From the NCBI GenBank assembly GCA_017795005.1, contig CP051242.1:434001-498000 (forward strand): 64,000 nt of DNA, given 5' to 3'. The notes under the pieces are model-generated. The model had not been told where the DNA came from, searched no databases, and saw only the letters and a program-made list of their open reading frames with translations. Of this stretch, positions 18,310-27,361 are shown in pieces. The position numbers were made by a program, and so were the translations under genes. Each line of letters starts with the position of its first letter. The stretch's first letter is position 1. Source of the DNA: Balneolaceae bacterium (lineage in GTDB: Bacteria; Bacteroidota; Rhodothermia; Balneolales; Balneolaceae).

Positions 18310-19164
18310 TTAAAACCTAACCAGATTTCCCAATTCAAGCTCTTTTCCAACCGAACTTTTTAACCCTAATGTTGTGCATTCAAACTGCTTCGGAAATCCC
18401 GGAACTTTTGAAAGTATTTTGTTTAGATCACTAAGCGGTAGTTGAGGGGAATAGGTATTCAGAATGAAAAATCGATGTTGAGGATGAAGGATCTTCATCA
18501 CGTTCTCAACTAATTCCGGCAAATCACGATTCAGCTTCCAGTTTTTGCCTTTCGGACCTAAGCCGAAAATAGGTGGGTCCATAATAATTCCGTGGTAAAT
18601 ATCTCCCCGGCGAACTGACTTATCTACAAACTTACGGGCATCTTCCACAATCCATCGGATGGTATCGACATTATTTAAATCTGAATTCTTACGTGCCCAG
18701 GTAACCACACCTTTTACCGAATCAACATGAGTGACCTCAGCACCGGAAACATCAGCAGCAAGAGAGGCTCCACCGGTATAAGCAAACAAGTTTAACACTT
18801 TTGGCATGATTCCTGACTGTACAAAGGAAGTGCATTTATCGGAAATAAACTCCCAGTTTGCGGCCTGTTCAGGAAAAACACCCAAATGTTTAAATGCTCC
18901 CTGACTGAGTATAAATCTGATATCTGTGTTTTTTAATGGATAGCTAATATCAAAATCAGAGACTTCTTTATTCCAGCTCCCTTTTTGATTTTTACGTTCC
19001 TCAAAATAAAGTTTGGTTTTATCCCAATTCACATTTGAGAACGATGGACTATCAATAGCTGCGGGTTCAGGACGGTTGGTAATGATGGAGCCAAAACGCT
19101 CTAACTTTCGTCCATTTCCGAAATCAAGGAGTTCATAATCACTCCAGTTTGTTGGATAGATCAT
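18310..19164 (-). CDS. SAM-dependent methyltransferase, RlmI/RlmK-like
   Basis: A 284-residue Rossmann methyltransferase with motif I NLFAYTGGASLAA (about residue 115), the acidic strand-2 end HVDSVKGVVTWA, motif WIVEDARKF, and motif IV MDPPIFGLGPKG, whose DPP resembles the DPPxF of RlmI-type 23S rRNA cytosine methyltransferases. The N-terminal PUA domain of RlmI is missing, so this is the shorter family found widely in bacteria. The substrate is uncertain. Its start overlaps the stop of the upstream small gene by 4 bp. Confidence 0.88.
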   Translation of the reverse strand: MIYPTNWSDYELLDFGNGRKLERFGSIITNRPEPAAIDSPSFSNVNWDKTKLYFEERKNQKGSWNKEVSDFDISYPLKNTDIRFILSQGAFKHLGVFPEQAANWEFISDKCTSFVQSGIMPKVLNLFAYTGGASLAADVSGAEVTHVDSVKGVVTWARKNSDLNNVDTIRWIVEDARKFVDKSVRRGDIYHGIIMDPPIFGLGPKGKNWKLNRDLPELVENVMKILHPQHRFFILNTYSPQLPLSDLNKILSKVPGFPKQFECTTLGLKSSVGKELELGNLVRF

Positions 19165-19616
19165 TTGGCTAACTCCCTTAAAGCCTGAGCAGGACCGGCA
19201 TTTAATTGCCAGTCAAAGTCCGAAATTCCTGTGAGGTCATTCCCGATTATTTCCCGGATTTTCGGAGTAAGTTCTCCTAATTGACGATACCATTCCAGAT
19301 GAGTTGGATTCTCAGCTTTTAAACCATAGGCAGTACACCAAACCAGAAAATCATCCAGATCTTCGTATTCTTCGATGGCATAAATAATTAGTTGTAAAAG
19401 CAAAGCCGGGTTTTTCAATTCTGCGTCTTCGAATTCATCGTCAACAGGAATTGTAAATGTAGTATCCTGTTTCGTTAAAGCAACTTTTCTGAAACATGCA
19501 TCCCTCAATTCTTCTGTTGGAGGCAATATCTCAAAACGTAATTGCTGCTTTTCAATAACCGAATAGAGCTCATCGATTTCAGAATAAGTATATCTTGCTT
19601 CTTCTAGGTTCATCAC
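19161..19616 (-). CDS. Small acidic hypothetical protein upstream of the methyltransferase
   Basis: A 151-residue soluble acidic protein with no signal peptide; the start is the first or second Met. It contains IYAIEEYEDLDDFLVWCTAY and THLEWYRQLGEL, predicted helical. I do not recognise the family. The 4-bp overlap with the methyltransferase gene suggests coupled translation and possibly a partner role. Confidence 0.65.
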   Translation of the reverse strand: MMNLEEARYTYSEIDELYSVIEKQQLRFEILPPTEELRDACFRKVALTKQDTTFTIPVDDEFEDAELKNPALLLQLIIYAIEEYEDLDDFLVWCTAYGLKAENPTHLEWYRQLGELTPKIREIIGNDLTGISDFDWQLNAGPAQALRELAK

Positions 19617-19682
19617 CAGATAAAGTTTTACTTTAGATCCGAAATATATTCCTATTTTTGCAAATCATTAAAAGTAAAAGGG

Positions 19683-20155
19683 ATGAAAAAAGTAGTCTTA
19701 CTGATAGGATTTATTTTTTTGGAGGCTTGTCCTACTCCCAGGAATTGGTAATCAACTTCGGGTATCAGGAGTCAGAGAATTTTGAAACCTATATAACAGG
19801 AGTTACAAGCTCGAATATTGATGCTACTCTTTTTTATAAAAATGATGGGAAATCGAGGTTTATTTTTGGTTCCAGAATCGCCTTCCTTCATCACTTAAGA
19901 ATTAATAAAAACTCCTCATTTTATTTAGGTCCCCATCTAGGAGGATATTTTATATTAGGTAATGAATCAGAGAATAATTTGAACTTCTTTGTTGAGGATA
20001 AGCTCAGTTTAAATATCGGTGGTACAACGGGTTTATTTTTGAACTATATAAACTTAGCTGTTGATTATGGATACGACGGTTATTTCAGAACCAGTTATAT
20101 CGGTTTAAAAATTGGGTTTGAATTTTCCGAACTATTTTCTCTAGCTAGAGAATAA
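19683..20155 (+). pseudogene. Outer-membrane protein-like gene with a frameshift in a T7 run of its signal peptide
   Basis: The ATG at 19683 opens a typical signal peptide, MKKVVLLIGFIF, which leaves frame at the homopolymer TTTTTTT (19714-19720) and stops after about 22 codons. One extra T would give IGFIFFGGLSYSQ, a perfect signal-peptide end, and join a 140-residue beta-rich mature part running to 20155 (SRFIFGSRIAFLHHLR, SSFYLGPHLGGYFILG, TSYIGLKIGFEF). The mature part looks like a small outer-membrane beta-barrel. This may be a mutation, phase variation, ribosomal slippage or a sequencing error. A shorter reading from an ATG at 19658 skips the signal peptide and is unlikely to be functional. 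Confidence 0.65.
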
Positions 20156-20165
20156 TTCTGACTTA

Positions 20166-21221
20166 TCAATCGTCAAGAAAAATATCTGCGATTTTAAAAT
20201 GCAGATTCTCAAATCCGGCAGAAGATCTATTGATGGTGTAGACGATAATCATTTTATGTTTTTTATTCATCAGAAACATGGTACTACCACCAACTGATCC
20301 ACCCGAATGTCCGGTCCAATATTCTCCGTTATGCTGCATCAAACTCCAACCCATTCCATAATTGGTAGAATTTCCGTCACTTGTTTCAAGCGGGAACATG
20401 AGTTCTTCCTGAACCTCTTCATTCAGAAACTCATAGTCCATCATGCCAACTCCAAAACGGATTAAGTCTTCGGTGGTACCAACAAATCCACCGCCCGCCC
20501 ATTTATAGCTGTTATCTACAAAATCTGCTTTGCTATTATCTTGCTCATAAAAACTTACCAAATTAGGTATATCCTGATTGGACCATTCGGGAACCGTATT
20601 ATTCATTCCCAAAGGATCAAATACTTCTTCTTTCATGAAAGGGAGAAAGTTTTCGCCAGAAGCCCCTTCAACCACAGCACTTATGAGGTTCCAGCCATAA
20701 CTAGAATAGCTGTATTGAGTTCCGGGCTCAAACAAAAGCGGGTCATCCTGAAAAATAGTTAACCCTTCATCTACTGTGCGGTATAACTTTCGGCTCATAA
20801 ACTCTGAGCCAATGTAATGACGGATTCCGGCAATATGCCCGGCTACCTGACGAACAGTAATTGGATACTCTTTTTCCGGAAAGTGTGGTACATAGGTTTG
20901 AATGATTTCATCCGGATCAAGTTTTCCTTCCTGCATAAGAACTCCCATACCTACAGAAGTAAGTGTTTTTGAAACACTCCCAATTCTAAATCTGGATGTA
21001 GGTGGGTTTACAGGTGTTTGTTCTTTTACATCTGCATATCCATACCCTTTAGAAAAGATCATCCCGTCTCCAAGATAAATGGAAATGGCCATGCCGGGAT
21101 GATTTTTTGATTCGAAATAGGCTGTTACTAAAGAGTCCGTCTTTTCAATCTTTTCACTAATATCCTGAGCAAGTATGGAGCTCGATAACAGTGAAAATAA
21201 AGTAAGAAGAATAAATTTCAT
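20166..21221 (-). CDS. Secreted serine hydrolase, class C beta-lactamase fold
   Basis: A 351-residue penicillin-binding-protein-like hydrolase with a signal peptide cleaved after LLSSSILAQ. The catalytic SxxK is Ser82-Val-Ser-Lys85 (FRIGSVSKTL), the Tyr motif is YSSYGWN, and the third box is the HSGGS variant of HTG. Family members include esterases, D-aminopeptidases and beta-lactamases, so the substrate is open. The start codon overlaps the stop of the preceding secreted protein by 1 bp (TAATG), so the two are probably co-translated. Confidence 0.9.
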   Translation of the reverse strand: MKFILLTLFSLLSSSILAQDISEKIEKTDSLVTAYFESKNHPGMAISIYLGDGMIFSKGYGYADVKEQTPVNPPTSRFRIGSVSKTLTSVGMGVLMQEGKLDPDEIIQTYVPHFPEKEYPITVRQVAGHIAGIRHYIGSEFMSRKLYRTVDEGLTIFQDDPLLFEPGTQYSYSSYGWNLISAVVEGASGENFLPFMKEEVFDPLGMNNTVPEWSNQDIPNLVSFYEQDNSKADFVDNSYKWAGGGFVGTTEDLIRFGVGMMDYEFLNEEVQEELMFPLETSDGNSTNYGMGWSLMQHNGEYWTGHSGGSVGGSTMFLMNKKHKMIIVYTINRSSAGFENLHFKIADIFLDD

Positions 21222-21736
21222 TAATCAGGGGTTCGTTTGAAAGGAGTGGAAATATACTTTTGTTTCCATTTACCTTCATCAAAAACTCCGACTATAAATT
21301 CATATTCATTTTTCGAGGTATAGATCCACGCATCAGTTAGTTTCATGGGGCCTGATCCAAAATCATAAAAGTAACTCAGATACAGATCTTTACCGTGAAT
21401 CATAATTTCCCCTTCCAGAGCCGATCCAAAAACATCAAATTCCCAGAACTTTAGCGTGGAATCAGATGCATCCCAGAATCTGACACCTTCACTTCTTAAA
21501 CCAAACTCATACCCTGAAGCAGAAATATTTCCCCAGGTTTTGGTTTTTATCATTTTCCCGGAAAGACCAGCTTCAAAATGTACTTTTTGTTCAAATTTTG
21601 ATCCGTCACCCCAGACGCCATCAGCTATCCAGGTTCCGCCAATTAAATTCTTAAGAGGAGTAAGCTCAGATTGTATATCCTGAGCATTAATAGAGGAAGA
21701 CAAGACCAATGTGCAAGCTACTAAAAGATACTTCAT
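21221..21736 (-). CDS. Secreted hypothetical protein (lipocalin-like beta fold)
   Basis: A 171-residue protein with signal peptide MKYLLVACTLVLSSSINA. The mature domain has LKNLIGGTWIADGVWGDGS and TWGNISASGYEFG, a pattern seen in DUF1579-like and other calycin-like proteins. No catalytic residues are evident. It is translationally coupled to the downstream serine hydrolase, with the DUF1761-like membrane gene just upstream, so the three look like one operon. Confidence 0.65.
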   Translation of the reverse strand: MKYLLVACTLVLSSSINAQDIQSELTPLKNLIGGTWIADGVWGDGSKFEQKVHFEAGLSGKMIKTKTWGNISASGYEFGLRSEGVRFWDASDSTLKFWEFDVFGSALEGEIMIHGKDLYLSYFYDFGSGPMKLTDAWIYTSKNEYEFIVGVFDEGKWKQKYISTPFKRTPD

Positions 21737-21737
21737 G

Positions 21738-22142
21738 TTATCTCCAGGCTCCGATTATTAATCCCATGATGGTAAATGCTATGGTCATATAACCACCGTT
21801 TACGAAGATGTACTTCCATGAACGTTGCTCGAACATGCTGATCATAGCAACCCCAAAAAAGACCCAACCAAAACCTGCCAGAAAACCGGCAGTGGCACCC
21901 CAGGCTGCATCGGTTCCTGAATCCCCTAAAAAAGCAGCGAGATTATAAGCCATGATTATTGAAAAAAGAAAGCCTAGGCCATATTGCTTAGCAGGATTTC
22001 CATTAGCTAAATCTTCTTCTGTAAAGTTATTAGCCGACATCCATTGTTTCCCGAAAAGAGGTCCGTACCAAAGTCCACCTAGTACAAACATAGAAACCGC
22101 AGCGATTAATACAGCAAAGTGATTTATATACATTTCTTCCAT
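21738..22142 (-). CDS. DUF1761-like membrane protein
   Basis: A 134-residue protein with four TM helices. The motif VSMFVLGGLWYGPLFGKQWM is the hallmark of the DUF1761 family, followed by AAWGATAGFLAGFGWVFFG. The true start may be Met4 (MYINHFAVL). It lies 74 bp downstream of the AraC-type regulator and 1 bp upstream of the secreted protein gene, so it is probably in one operon with them. Function unknown. Confidence 0.85.
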   Translation of the reverse strand: MEEMYINHFAVLIAAVSMFVLGGLWYGPLFGKQWMSANNFTEEDLANGNPAKQYGLGFLFSIIMAYNLAAFLGDSGTDAAWGATAGFLAGFGWVFFGVAMISMFEQRSWKYIFVNGGYMTIAFTIMGLIIGAWR

Positions 22143-22216
22143 TATTCTTGAATTAGTTTTTTGTTGATGGAAGAAGATCAGCTTTAGAAAAGCGAATGTA
22201 TTGTAAAAAATTTACC

Positions 22217-23035
22217 TCAGGCTACAACTACATAATTTTTGTATTCACGATCAGTCCGAAGAAATTCAGTTGGGTTAAACCCCGAGAACTTTTGAAACTC
22301 CCGAATGAAATGAGCCTGGTCATAAAAACCACACTGTTGACTAAGTGCTGTCCAATTTATTTCATTAGACCGCTCTACTTCTTCCAATACTTTATTAAAG
22401 CGAATGATTCTCTGATAATACTTCGGTGTAAGTCCGACATGTTTCTTAAAGAGATGAATAAATTGTTTTTGAGAATAGCCGGTCCGTTCGGAAAGTGTTT
22501 TCACCTGATCCAGTGTAGGATTAGCGGTTAAACGATTGATAGCAAAATTTAAAACCGGGTTTAAACTTTGTTTATGTGAAAGCCGTTCGGTTAGCCAGTT
22601 TGAGGCAAGCTGAAACTTAGCTTCCGGAGAAGTTGCTTCCAGTAGCAGGTCTCTTAAACTTCGTATCGAACTACCAAAGAACAGCTCGGCATCAAAAACC
22701 TGATCACTTAACTCAGTCATTGGAATTCCAAGAAATGGATATACACCGGTAGGAGTAAAGCGTATCACAAACATAGATGAATGGACTTCGGCACTGATAG
22801 AAATAAATTCCTTTTGCATTCCCGAAATCCATGCACCTGAGTATTTGTCCTTAACCTCCAGTGTCTCATTATGAAAAGTGAATTTGGGAATATCATCTAA
22901 CTCGATGATTAAATGCGCGGCTCCATCGGGCATCAAACGTTCAATAGTATGTTTCTGAACTAAATCTTTGTAGTAAGTAAATAGCTCAACATGTTGAGCA
23001 AGAGGAAAAGAAGGTTTGTGGAAACGGAGTAACAA
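22217..23035 (-). CDS. AraC family transcriptional regulator
   Basis: A 272-residue regulator. The C-terminal third (about residues 165-265) holds two HTH motifs: TLDQVKTLSERTGYSQKQFI and NWTALSQQCGFYDQAHFIRE followed by FQKFSGFNPTEFL. The N-terminal part with LPDGAAHLIIELDD is like the AraC-associated ligand domain of DUF6597-type regulators. Probably the local regulator of the downstream genes for DUF1761, the secreted protein and the serine hydrolase. Confidence 0.92.
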   Translation of the reverse strand: MLLRFHKPSFPLAQHVELFTYYKDLVQKHTIERLMPDGAAHLIIELDDIPKFTFHNETLEVKDKYSGAWISGMQKEFISISAEVHSSMFVIRFTPTGVYPFLGIPMTELSDQVFDAELFFGSSIRSLRDLLLEATSPEAKFQLASNWLTERLSHKQSLNPVLNFAINRLTANPTLDQVKTLSERTGYSQKQFIHLFKKHVGLTPKYYQRIIRFNKVLEEVERSNEINWTALSQQCGFYDQAHFIREFQKFSGFNPTEFLRTDREYKNYVVVA

Positions 23036-23113
23036 TTAAACAGACTTTATTCTGATAAATAGTTGATTTTTCGGGGTAGAATATCAACATTTATAATAAA
23101 GTAAATCAAAAGT

Positions 23114-23674
23114 ATGATGAAAAAGAATTTATTATTTCTATTGGCTCTTATACTAGCGTGTTCAACACCTAATGATAATGGTGAACCAGGAGGATTAGCC
23201 GGATTAGAACTAGGAGGCTTTAGAGGACTAGTTGGAGATGATCCAAATACAGGTTTATACGAACAGTTATCAGGGCTTGCTCAGTTTGAGCTTGAACCTG
23301 CCGATACAATTTTCAGCTTTATTTTTTCATCTCCGGTATTTGGGGATACTACGGTAACTGAGGTAGCCCTTCAAACAAAATCTCTTGAATTACCCGAAAT
23401 CGGTACATATTCATTTAACAATATTGAAGACACTACAGAAGTGTATGCGAACGGTTTTTCCGGTTTTTATTTAAGTCCTTCTGTTGGGTTAGGCGAACAA
23501 TATTTTTCTGAATCGGGAACATTAACCATTACTTCTTCAGAATCAGTAAATGGAATTGCGGGTTATTTTGAAGCAGTTATATTTTATAATGCACAAACCG
23601 GAGAAGATGAATACACCCGCCAATACTCAACTATCAGCGGTGAATTCAACGCCGCGCCGATGAATTTTAGATAA
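23114..23674 (+). CDS. Hypothetical lipoprotein
   Basis: A 186-residue lipoprotein. The signal MMKKNLLFLLALILAC gives a lipobox LILAC with the acylated Cys at residue 16. The mature part is Gly-rich at first (GEPGGLAGLELGGFRGL), then beta-rich with repeated SSPVFGDTTV and SGTLTITSSESVNG segments. No known domain recognised. It is convergent with the RtcB gene (18-bp gap) and divergent from the AraC-type gene. Confidence 0.7.
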   Translation: MMKKNLLFLLALILACSTPNDNGEPGGLAGLELGGFRGLVGDDPNTGLYEQLSGLAQFELEPADTIFSFIFSSPVFGDTTVTEVALQTKSLELPEIGTYSFNNIEDTTEVYANGFSGFYLSPSVGLGEQYFSESGTLTITSSESVNGIAGYFEAVIFYNAQTGEDEYTRQYSTISGEFNAAPMNFR

Positions 23675-23692
23675 AAAGAGGATCGTCTCATA

Positions 23693-25160
<1,468 letters not shown>

Positions 25161-25177
25161 AATGTAGTTAATAAGGT

Positions 25178-25272
25178 AAGGGCTACAGCCGACTTGTCGT
25201 AACTGGATTCGAACCAGACTTACTCATTGCTGAGTTTTCAACCATCGAAGTAGGACAAGTCTACAGCACCTT
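25178..25272 (-). ncRNA. Y RNA-like unit 4 (hairpin plus T-arm)
   Basis: A 95-nt unit. Outer stem AAGG-[U]-GCU with AGCCCUU; internal loop GUA against GGCUGU; inner stem GACUUGUC (25254-25261) with GACAAGUC (25191-25198), 8/8 pairs. CUACUUCG follows. The body has hairpin ACUCA-GCAA-UGAGU (25222-25235), resembling a class II tRNA variable arm, and T-arm CUGG-UUCGAAU-CCAG (25203-25217). There is no D-arm or anticodon arm. Confidence 0.7.
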
Positions 25273-25277
25273 TTTTG

Positions 25278-25425
25278 GAAGAAGGGTAATCGTCAACAGG
25301 ATTTATAATTCCGCCACTCTGAAGAGTCAGAGACAGGATTTGAACCTGTAATCCTTGTCGCCAAGGAAGCCAACAAACGTTGACCGCGTTTACCGAAGTA
25401 ATCCGTGTTTACAACACCTTCATTC
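25278..25425 (-). ncRNA. Y RNA-like unit 3 (permuted, tRNA-Leu-like)
   Basis: A 148-nt unit. Outer stem GAA-(U)-GAAGG pairs with CCUUCUUC and can extend past a bulged U (GAAGG-[U]-GU with ACCCUUC). Internal loop UGUA, then inner stem AACA-(C)-GGAU (25401-25409) with AUCCUGUU (25295-25302). UACUUCG follows. The body has, in order, a variable-arm-like hairpin CCUU...AAGG, T-arm ACAGG-UUCAAAU-CCUGU (25333-25349), capped acceptor hairpin CUCUGA-CUCU-UCAGAG (25317-25332), and GUGGCGGAAUUAUAAAUCC, resembling a tRNA-Leu D-arm. An alternative pairing GUCAAC with GUUGAC could form an anticodon-like stem. Confidence 0.72.
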
Positions 25426-25436
25426 AAAATTTCAAA

Positions 25437-25579
25437 AAAAGATTGAGGCTACCTTCGAGAAGCCACTATATGTGCTCTACCACTGAGCTACTTTAAACCG
25501 AAGCTTAAAGGCCGGGATCGAACCGGCGACCACACGAACCTGAATCGAAGTAAGGCTTATCTACAACACTCAATCTTTT
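25437..25579 (-). ncRNA. Y RNA-like unit 2 (circularly permuted tRNA mimic)
   Basis: The clearest unit, 143 nt. Outer stem AAAAGAUUGAG with CUCAAUCUUUU (11 bp, running into a T7 tract), a bulged U, and inner stem GAUAAGCC (25554-25561) with GGCUUCUC (25457-25464), 7/8 pairs. UUACUUCG follows. The body holds T-arm GCCGG-UUCGAUC-CCGGC (25511-25527), then a 7-bp acceptor stem CUUUAAG/UUUAAAG closed by C(UUCG)G (25491-25510), then UA and a canonical D-arm GCUC-AGUGGUA-GAGC (25474-25488). A short stem CAUAU/GUGUG stands where the anticodon stem would be. The order T-acceptor-D is a circular permutation of tRNA. Confidence 0.82.
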
Positions 25580-25591
25580 AGTTCAATAAAA

Positions 25592-25711
25592 ACGGAGTAA
25601 CATTCGAAGTGAGCATGACGGGGCAACGCATGCCGGGAGTCGAACCCGGTATAGCTCAAAGGCTAAATCCTCCCCTGTTAGCGCGAAGTATCTCATTTCT
25701 ACAACATCCGT
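25592..25711 (-). ncRNA. Y RNA-like unit 1 (T-arm plus hairpins)
   Basis: A 120-nt unit. Outer stem ACGGA-[U]-GU with ACUCCGU followed by UUUUU; internal loop UGUA against GAAUGUU; inner stem GAAAUGAG (25692-25699) with CUCACUUC (25606-25613), 7/8 pairs. AUACUUCG follows. The body has hairpin UAGC-CUUUGA-GCUA, T-arm CCGGG-UUCGACU-CCCGG (25633-25649), and a possible closed CAUG/CAUG hairpin in the acceptor position. No D-arm of canonical sequence. Confidence 0.72.
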
Positions 25712-25734
25712 AAAATCCGGGAACAAGCCCCGGA
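25712..25734 (-). terminator. Hairpin and T4 tract after the Ro60-homologue gene
   Basis: TCCGGG, loop GCTTGTT, CCCGGA (25716-25734 on the minus strand), then TTTT at 25712-25715. It lies one base after the stop codon of the TROVE gene. A weak T tract suggests partial termination, which would separate mRNA from the RNA array. Confidence 0.6.
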
Positions 25735-25735
25735 C

Positions 25736-27256
25736 TTAAATTTTAATGCGATCAATTTCAGAAAGTGAAGACTCTCCGTTTTCGAGCGCACACAATACAT
25801 CAAATATTTTGTCTGACCATCCTGCGATAAGAAAAACATCAACCCCATCAATTTTAAGAGGAACGTTTCCATATCCGGTAAGATCAAACAAGTACAGCTT
25901 TGCATCTGGTGCAATAGTAGCTTTGTAGGTTTTCCATAGGTTTTGGAACTTCTTCCCTGACCCTGTACTGTCCCACATTTGAGCGTCTGTAAATAACATA
26001 ACTTTGTCCATTACCTTTTCTTTTTTGATAAGTGACTCAATTACTTTAAACCCATTTGTGGAGTAACCTACACTACCCTCAATTCTGTTTAAATGTTCAG
26101 TATTTGCCAGAATCTGGGATGATGGAAGAGCAAACTCCTTCCACTTATCTCCAAAAATTCCGGTCACTACATTTTTACTTTTACTGTTCATCAACATTCC
26201 AAGCAAAAGTCCAACGTCGTAGTAACGAATACTGCTCTTCTTAGAAAGTGGGGCATACATCGACCCTGAAACATCGCATGCTATTAACAACTTTGTGTTA
26301 AGGTCGAACCCTTTTAAACTAGAAACAGAATGCTTTGCAGCTTCTTCTATACACTCAAGCATAAAAGAAGAGTATTCACTTTTTACCTTTCTTATCTCTC
26401 TGTATGCAGAAAGAAAACGAAAAGGGAGTTGCTTAGACCGGGTAACCTCGTGCTTTGATCTGATTCTTGATCCAACGATCTGAATACATTCAGCACTTAC
26501 TTCATTCTCAAGAATATTCCTAAGGTTTCGGAGCAAGGCCATGTATCCAAGTTTACCACTAGAAACCAGTTCTTCCCATTTGTTGCGGAAAGCAGCATCT
26601 CTTTCTTTTTTATTGCTAAACGATTTTTGACCTAATTCAGACAACTCAGTTTCCCAGGTGTATGGTGTATTAAGTTGTTTATCGGCAATCTTATCAAATA
26701 ACAACTGTTGTTCTTCAGATGCTGCTTTAGGTCTCACCAGAAATAAAGCATCTCTTAAAGTGATTTCAGCAGGACGGTCATATTTAGCAAACTGATACTC
26801 ATCAAAGTTATTGAAAGAATCAGCCAGTCCTTTTTGTACCTGCTTCGAAAGTTTATTCAACTTTTTGTAACCGGAGCGTTTGTTCATGGCTACATAGCAA
26901 GCTAAGAGTTCAGTAATTTCATCGGCTCTTCCTATTACTTTGACAATCGTTTTACTAACCAGACTATCTCCGTTATGTATTTTAGCCAATTCAGTTACTA
27001 AAACCAGAGGAATAGATCTCAAATACATTTTTGTACGCGCATAAACAGCTAGCTTTGCCACAAAAATAGGATCAACCATAGGAATCAATAGTCTGATTCT
27101 TTCATGTCGATCTTCTTCAGTTGTATAGTTATAACCGCCAAGTCCGGCAGTTACTACTGCTGTATAAAGCTCCATTTTGGGAGAGAGCCGGATTGCTCTC
27201 TCCCCCTCATAGTTGAGGACCTGCTTTCTTCTTCGTTTTAGTAAATTGAATTTCAT
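25736..27256 (-). CDS. TROVE domain protein (Ro60/Rsr homologue)
   Basis: A 506-residue homologue of the Ro60 autoantigen (bacterial Rsr). An N-terminal TROVE ring of helical repeats covers about residues 1-300, with KMELYTAVVTAGLGGYNYTT and DPIFVAKLAVYARTKMYLRS. A C-terminal von Willebrand A domain carries the MIDAS Asp328-Val-Ser330-Gly-Ser332 (ACDVSGSM). Ro60 rings bind misfolded RNA ends and Y RNAs. It is divergent from the WYL regulator, and upstream of five structured RNA units and rtcB on the same strand. Length is close to known homologues (about 530 residues). Confidence 0.95.
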   Translation of the reverse strand: MKFNLLKRRRKQVLNYEGERAIRLSPKMELYTAVVTAGLGGYNYTTEEDRHERIRLLIPMVDPIFVAKLAVYARTKMYLRSIPLVLVTELAKIHNGDSLVSKTIVKVIGRADEITELLACYVAMNKRSGYKKLNKLSKQVQKGLADSFNNFDEYQFAKYDRPAEITLRDALFLVRPKAASEEQQLLFDKIADKQLNTPYTWETELSELGQKSFSNKKERDAAFRNKWEELVSSGKLGYMALLRNLRNILENEVSAECIQIVGSRIRSKHEVTRSKQLPFRFLSAYREIRKVKSEYSSFMLECIEEAAKHSVSSLKGFDLNTKLLIACDVSGSMYAPLSKKSSIRYYDVGLLLGMLMNSKSKNVVTGIFGDKWKEFALPSSQILANTEHLNRIEGSVGYSTNGFKVIESLIKKEKVMDKVMLFTDAQMWDSTGSGKKFQNLWKTYKATIAPDAKLYLFDLTGYGNVPLKIDGVDVFLIAGWSDKIFDVLCALENGESSLSEIDRIKI

Positions 27257-27303
27257 TTTTCTAAGGTTGATTTTTTATTCACAATTCAATGATAAAACCT
27301 AAG

Positions 27304-27324
27304 TGCGCAGTCTTTTTGCGCAGT
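27304..27324. promoter_or_regulatory. Paired TGCGCAGT sites in the TROVE/WYL divergent promoter
   Basis: Two direct copies of TGCGCAGT (27304-27311 and 27317-27324), spaced 13 bp start to start; each contains the palindrome TGCGCA. They lie in the 102-bp spacer between divergent genes and are the only GC-rich element there. A likely binding site for the WYL regulator. Confidence 0.5.
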
Positions 27325-27361
27325 AGAATTTTTTTTCTCATTTTTTAAAAAAAATTTTGTG

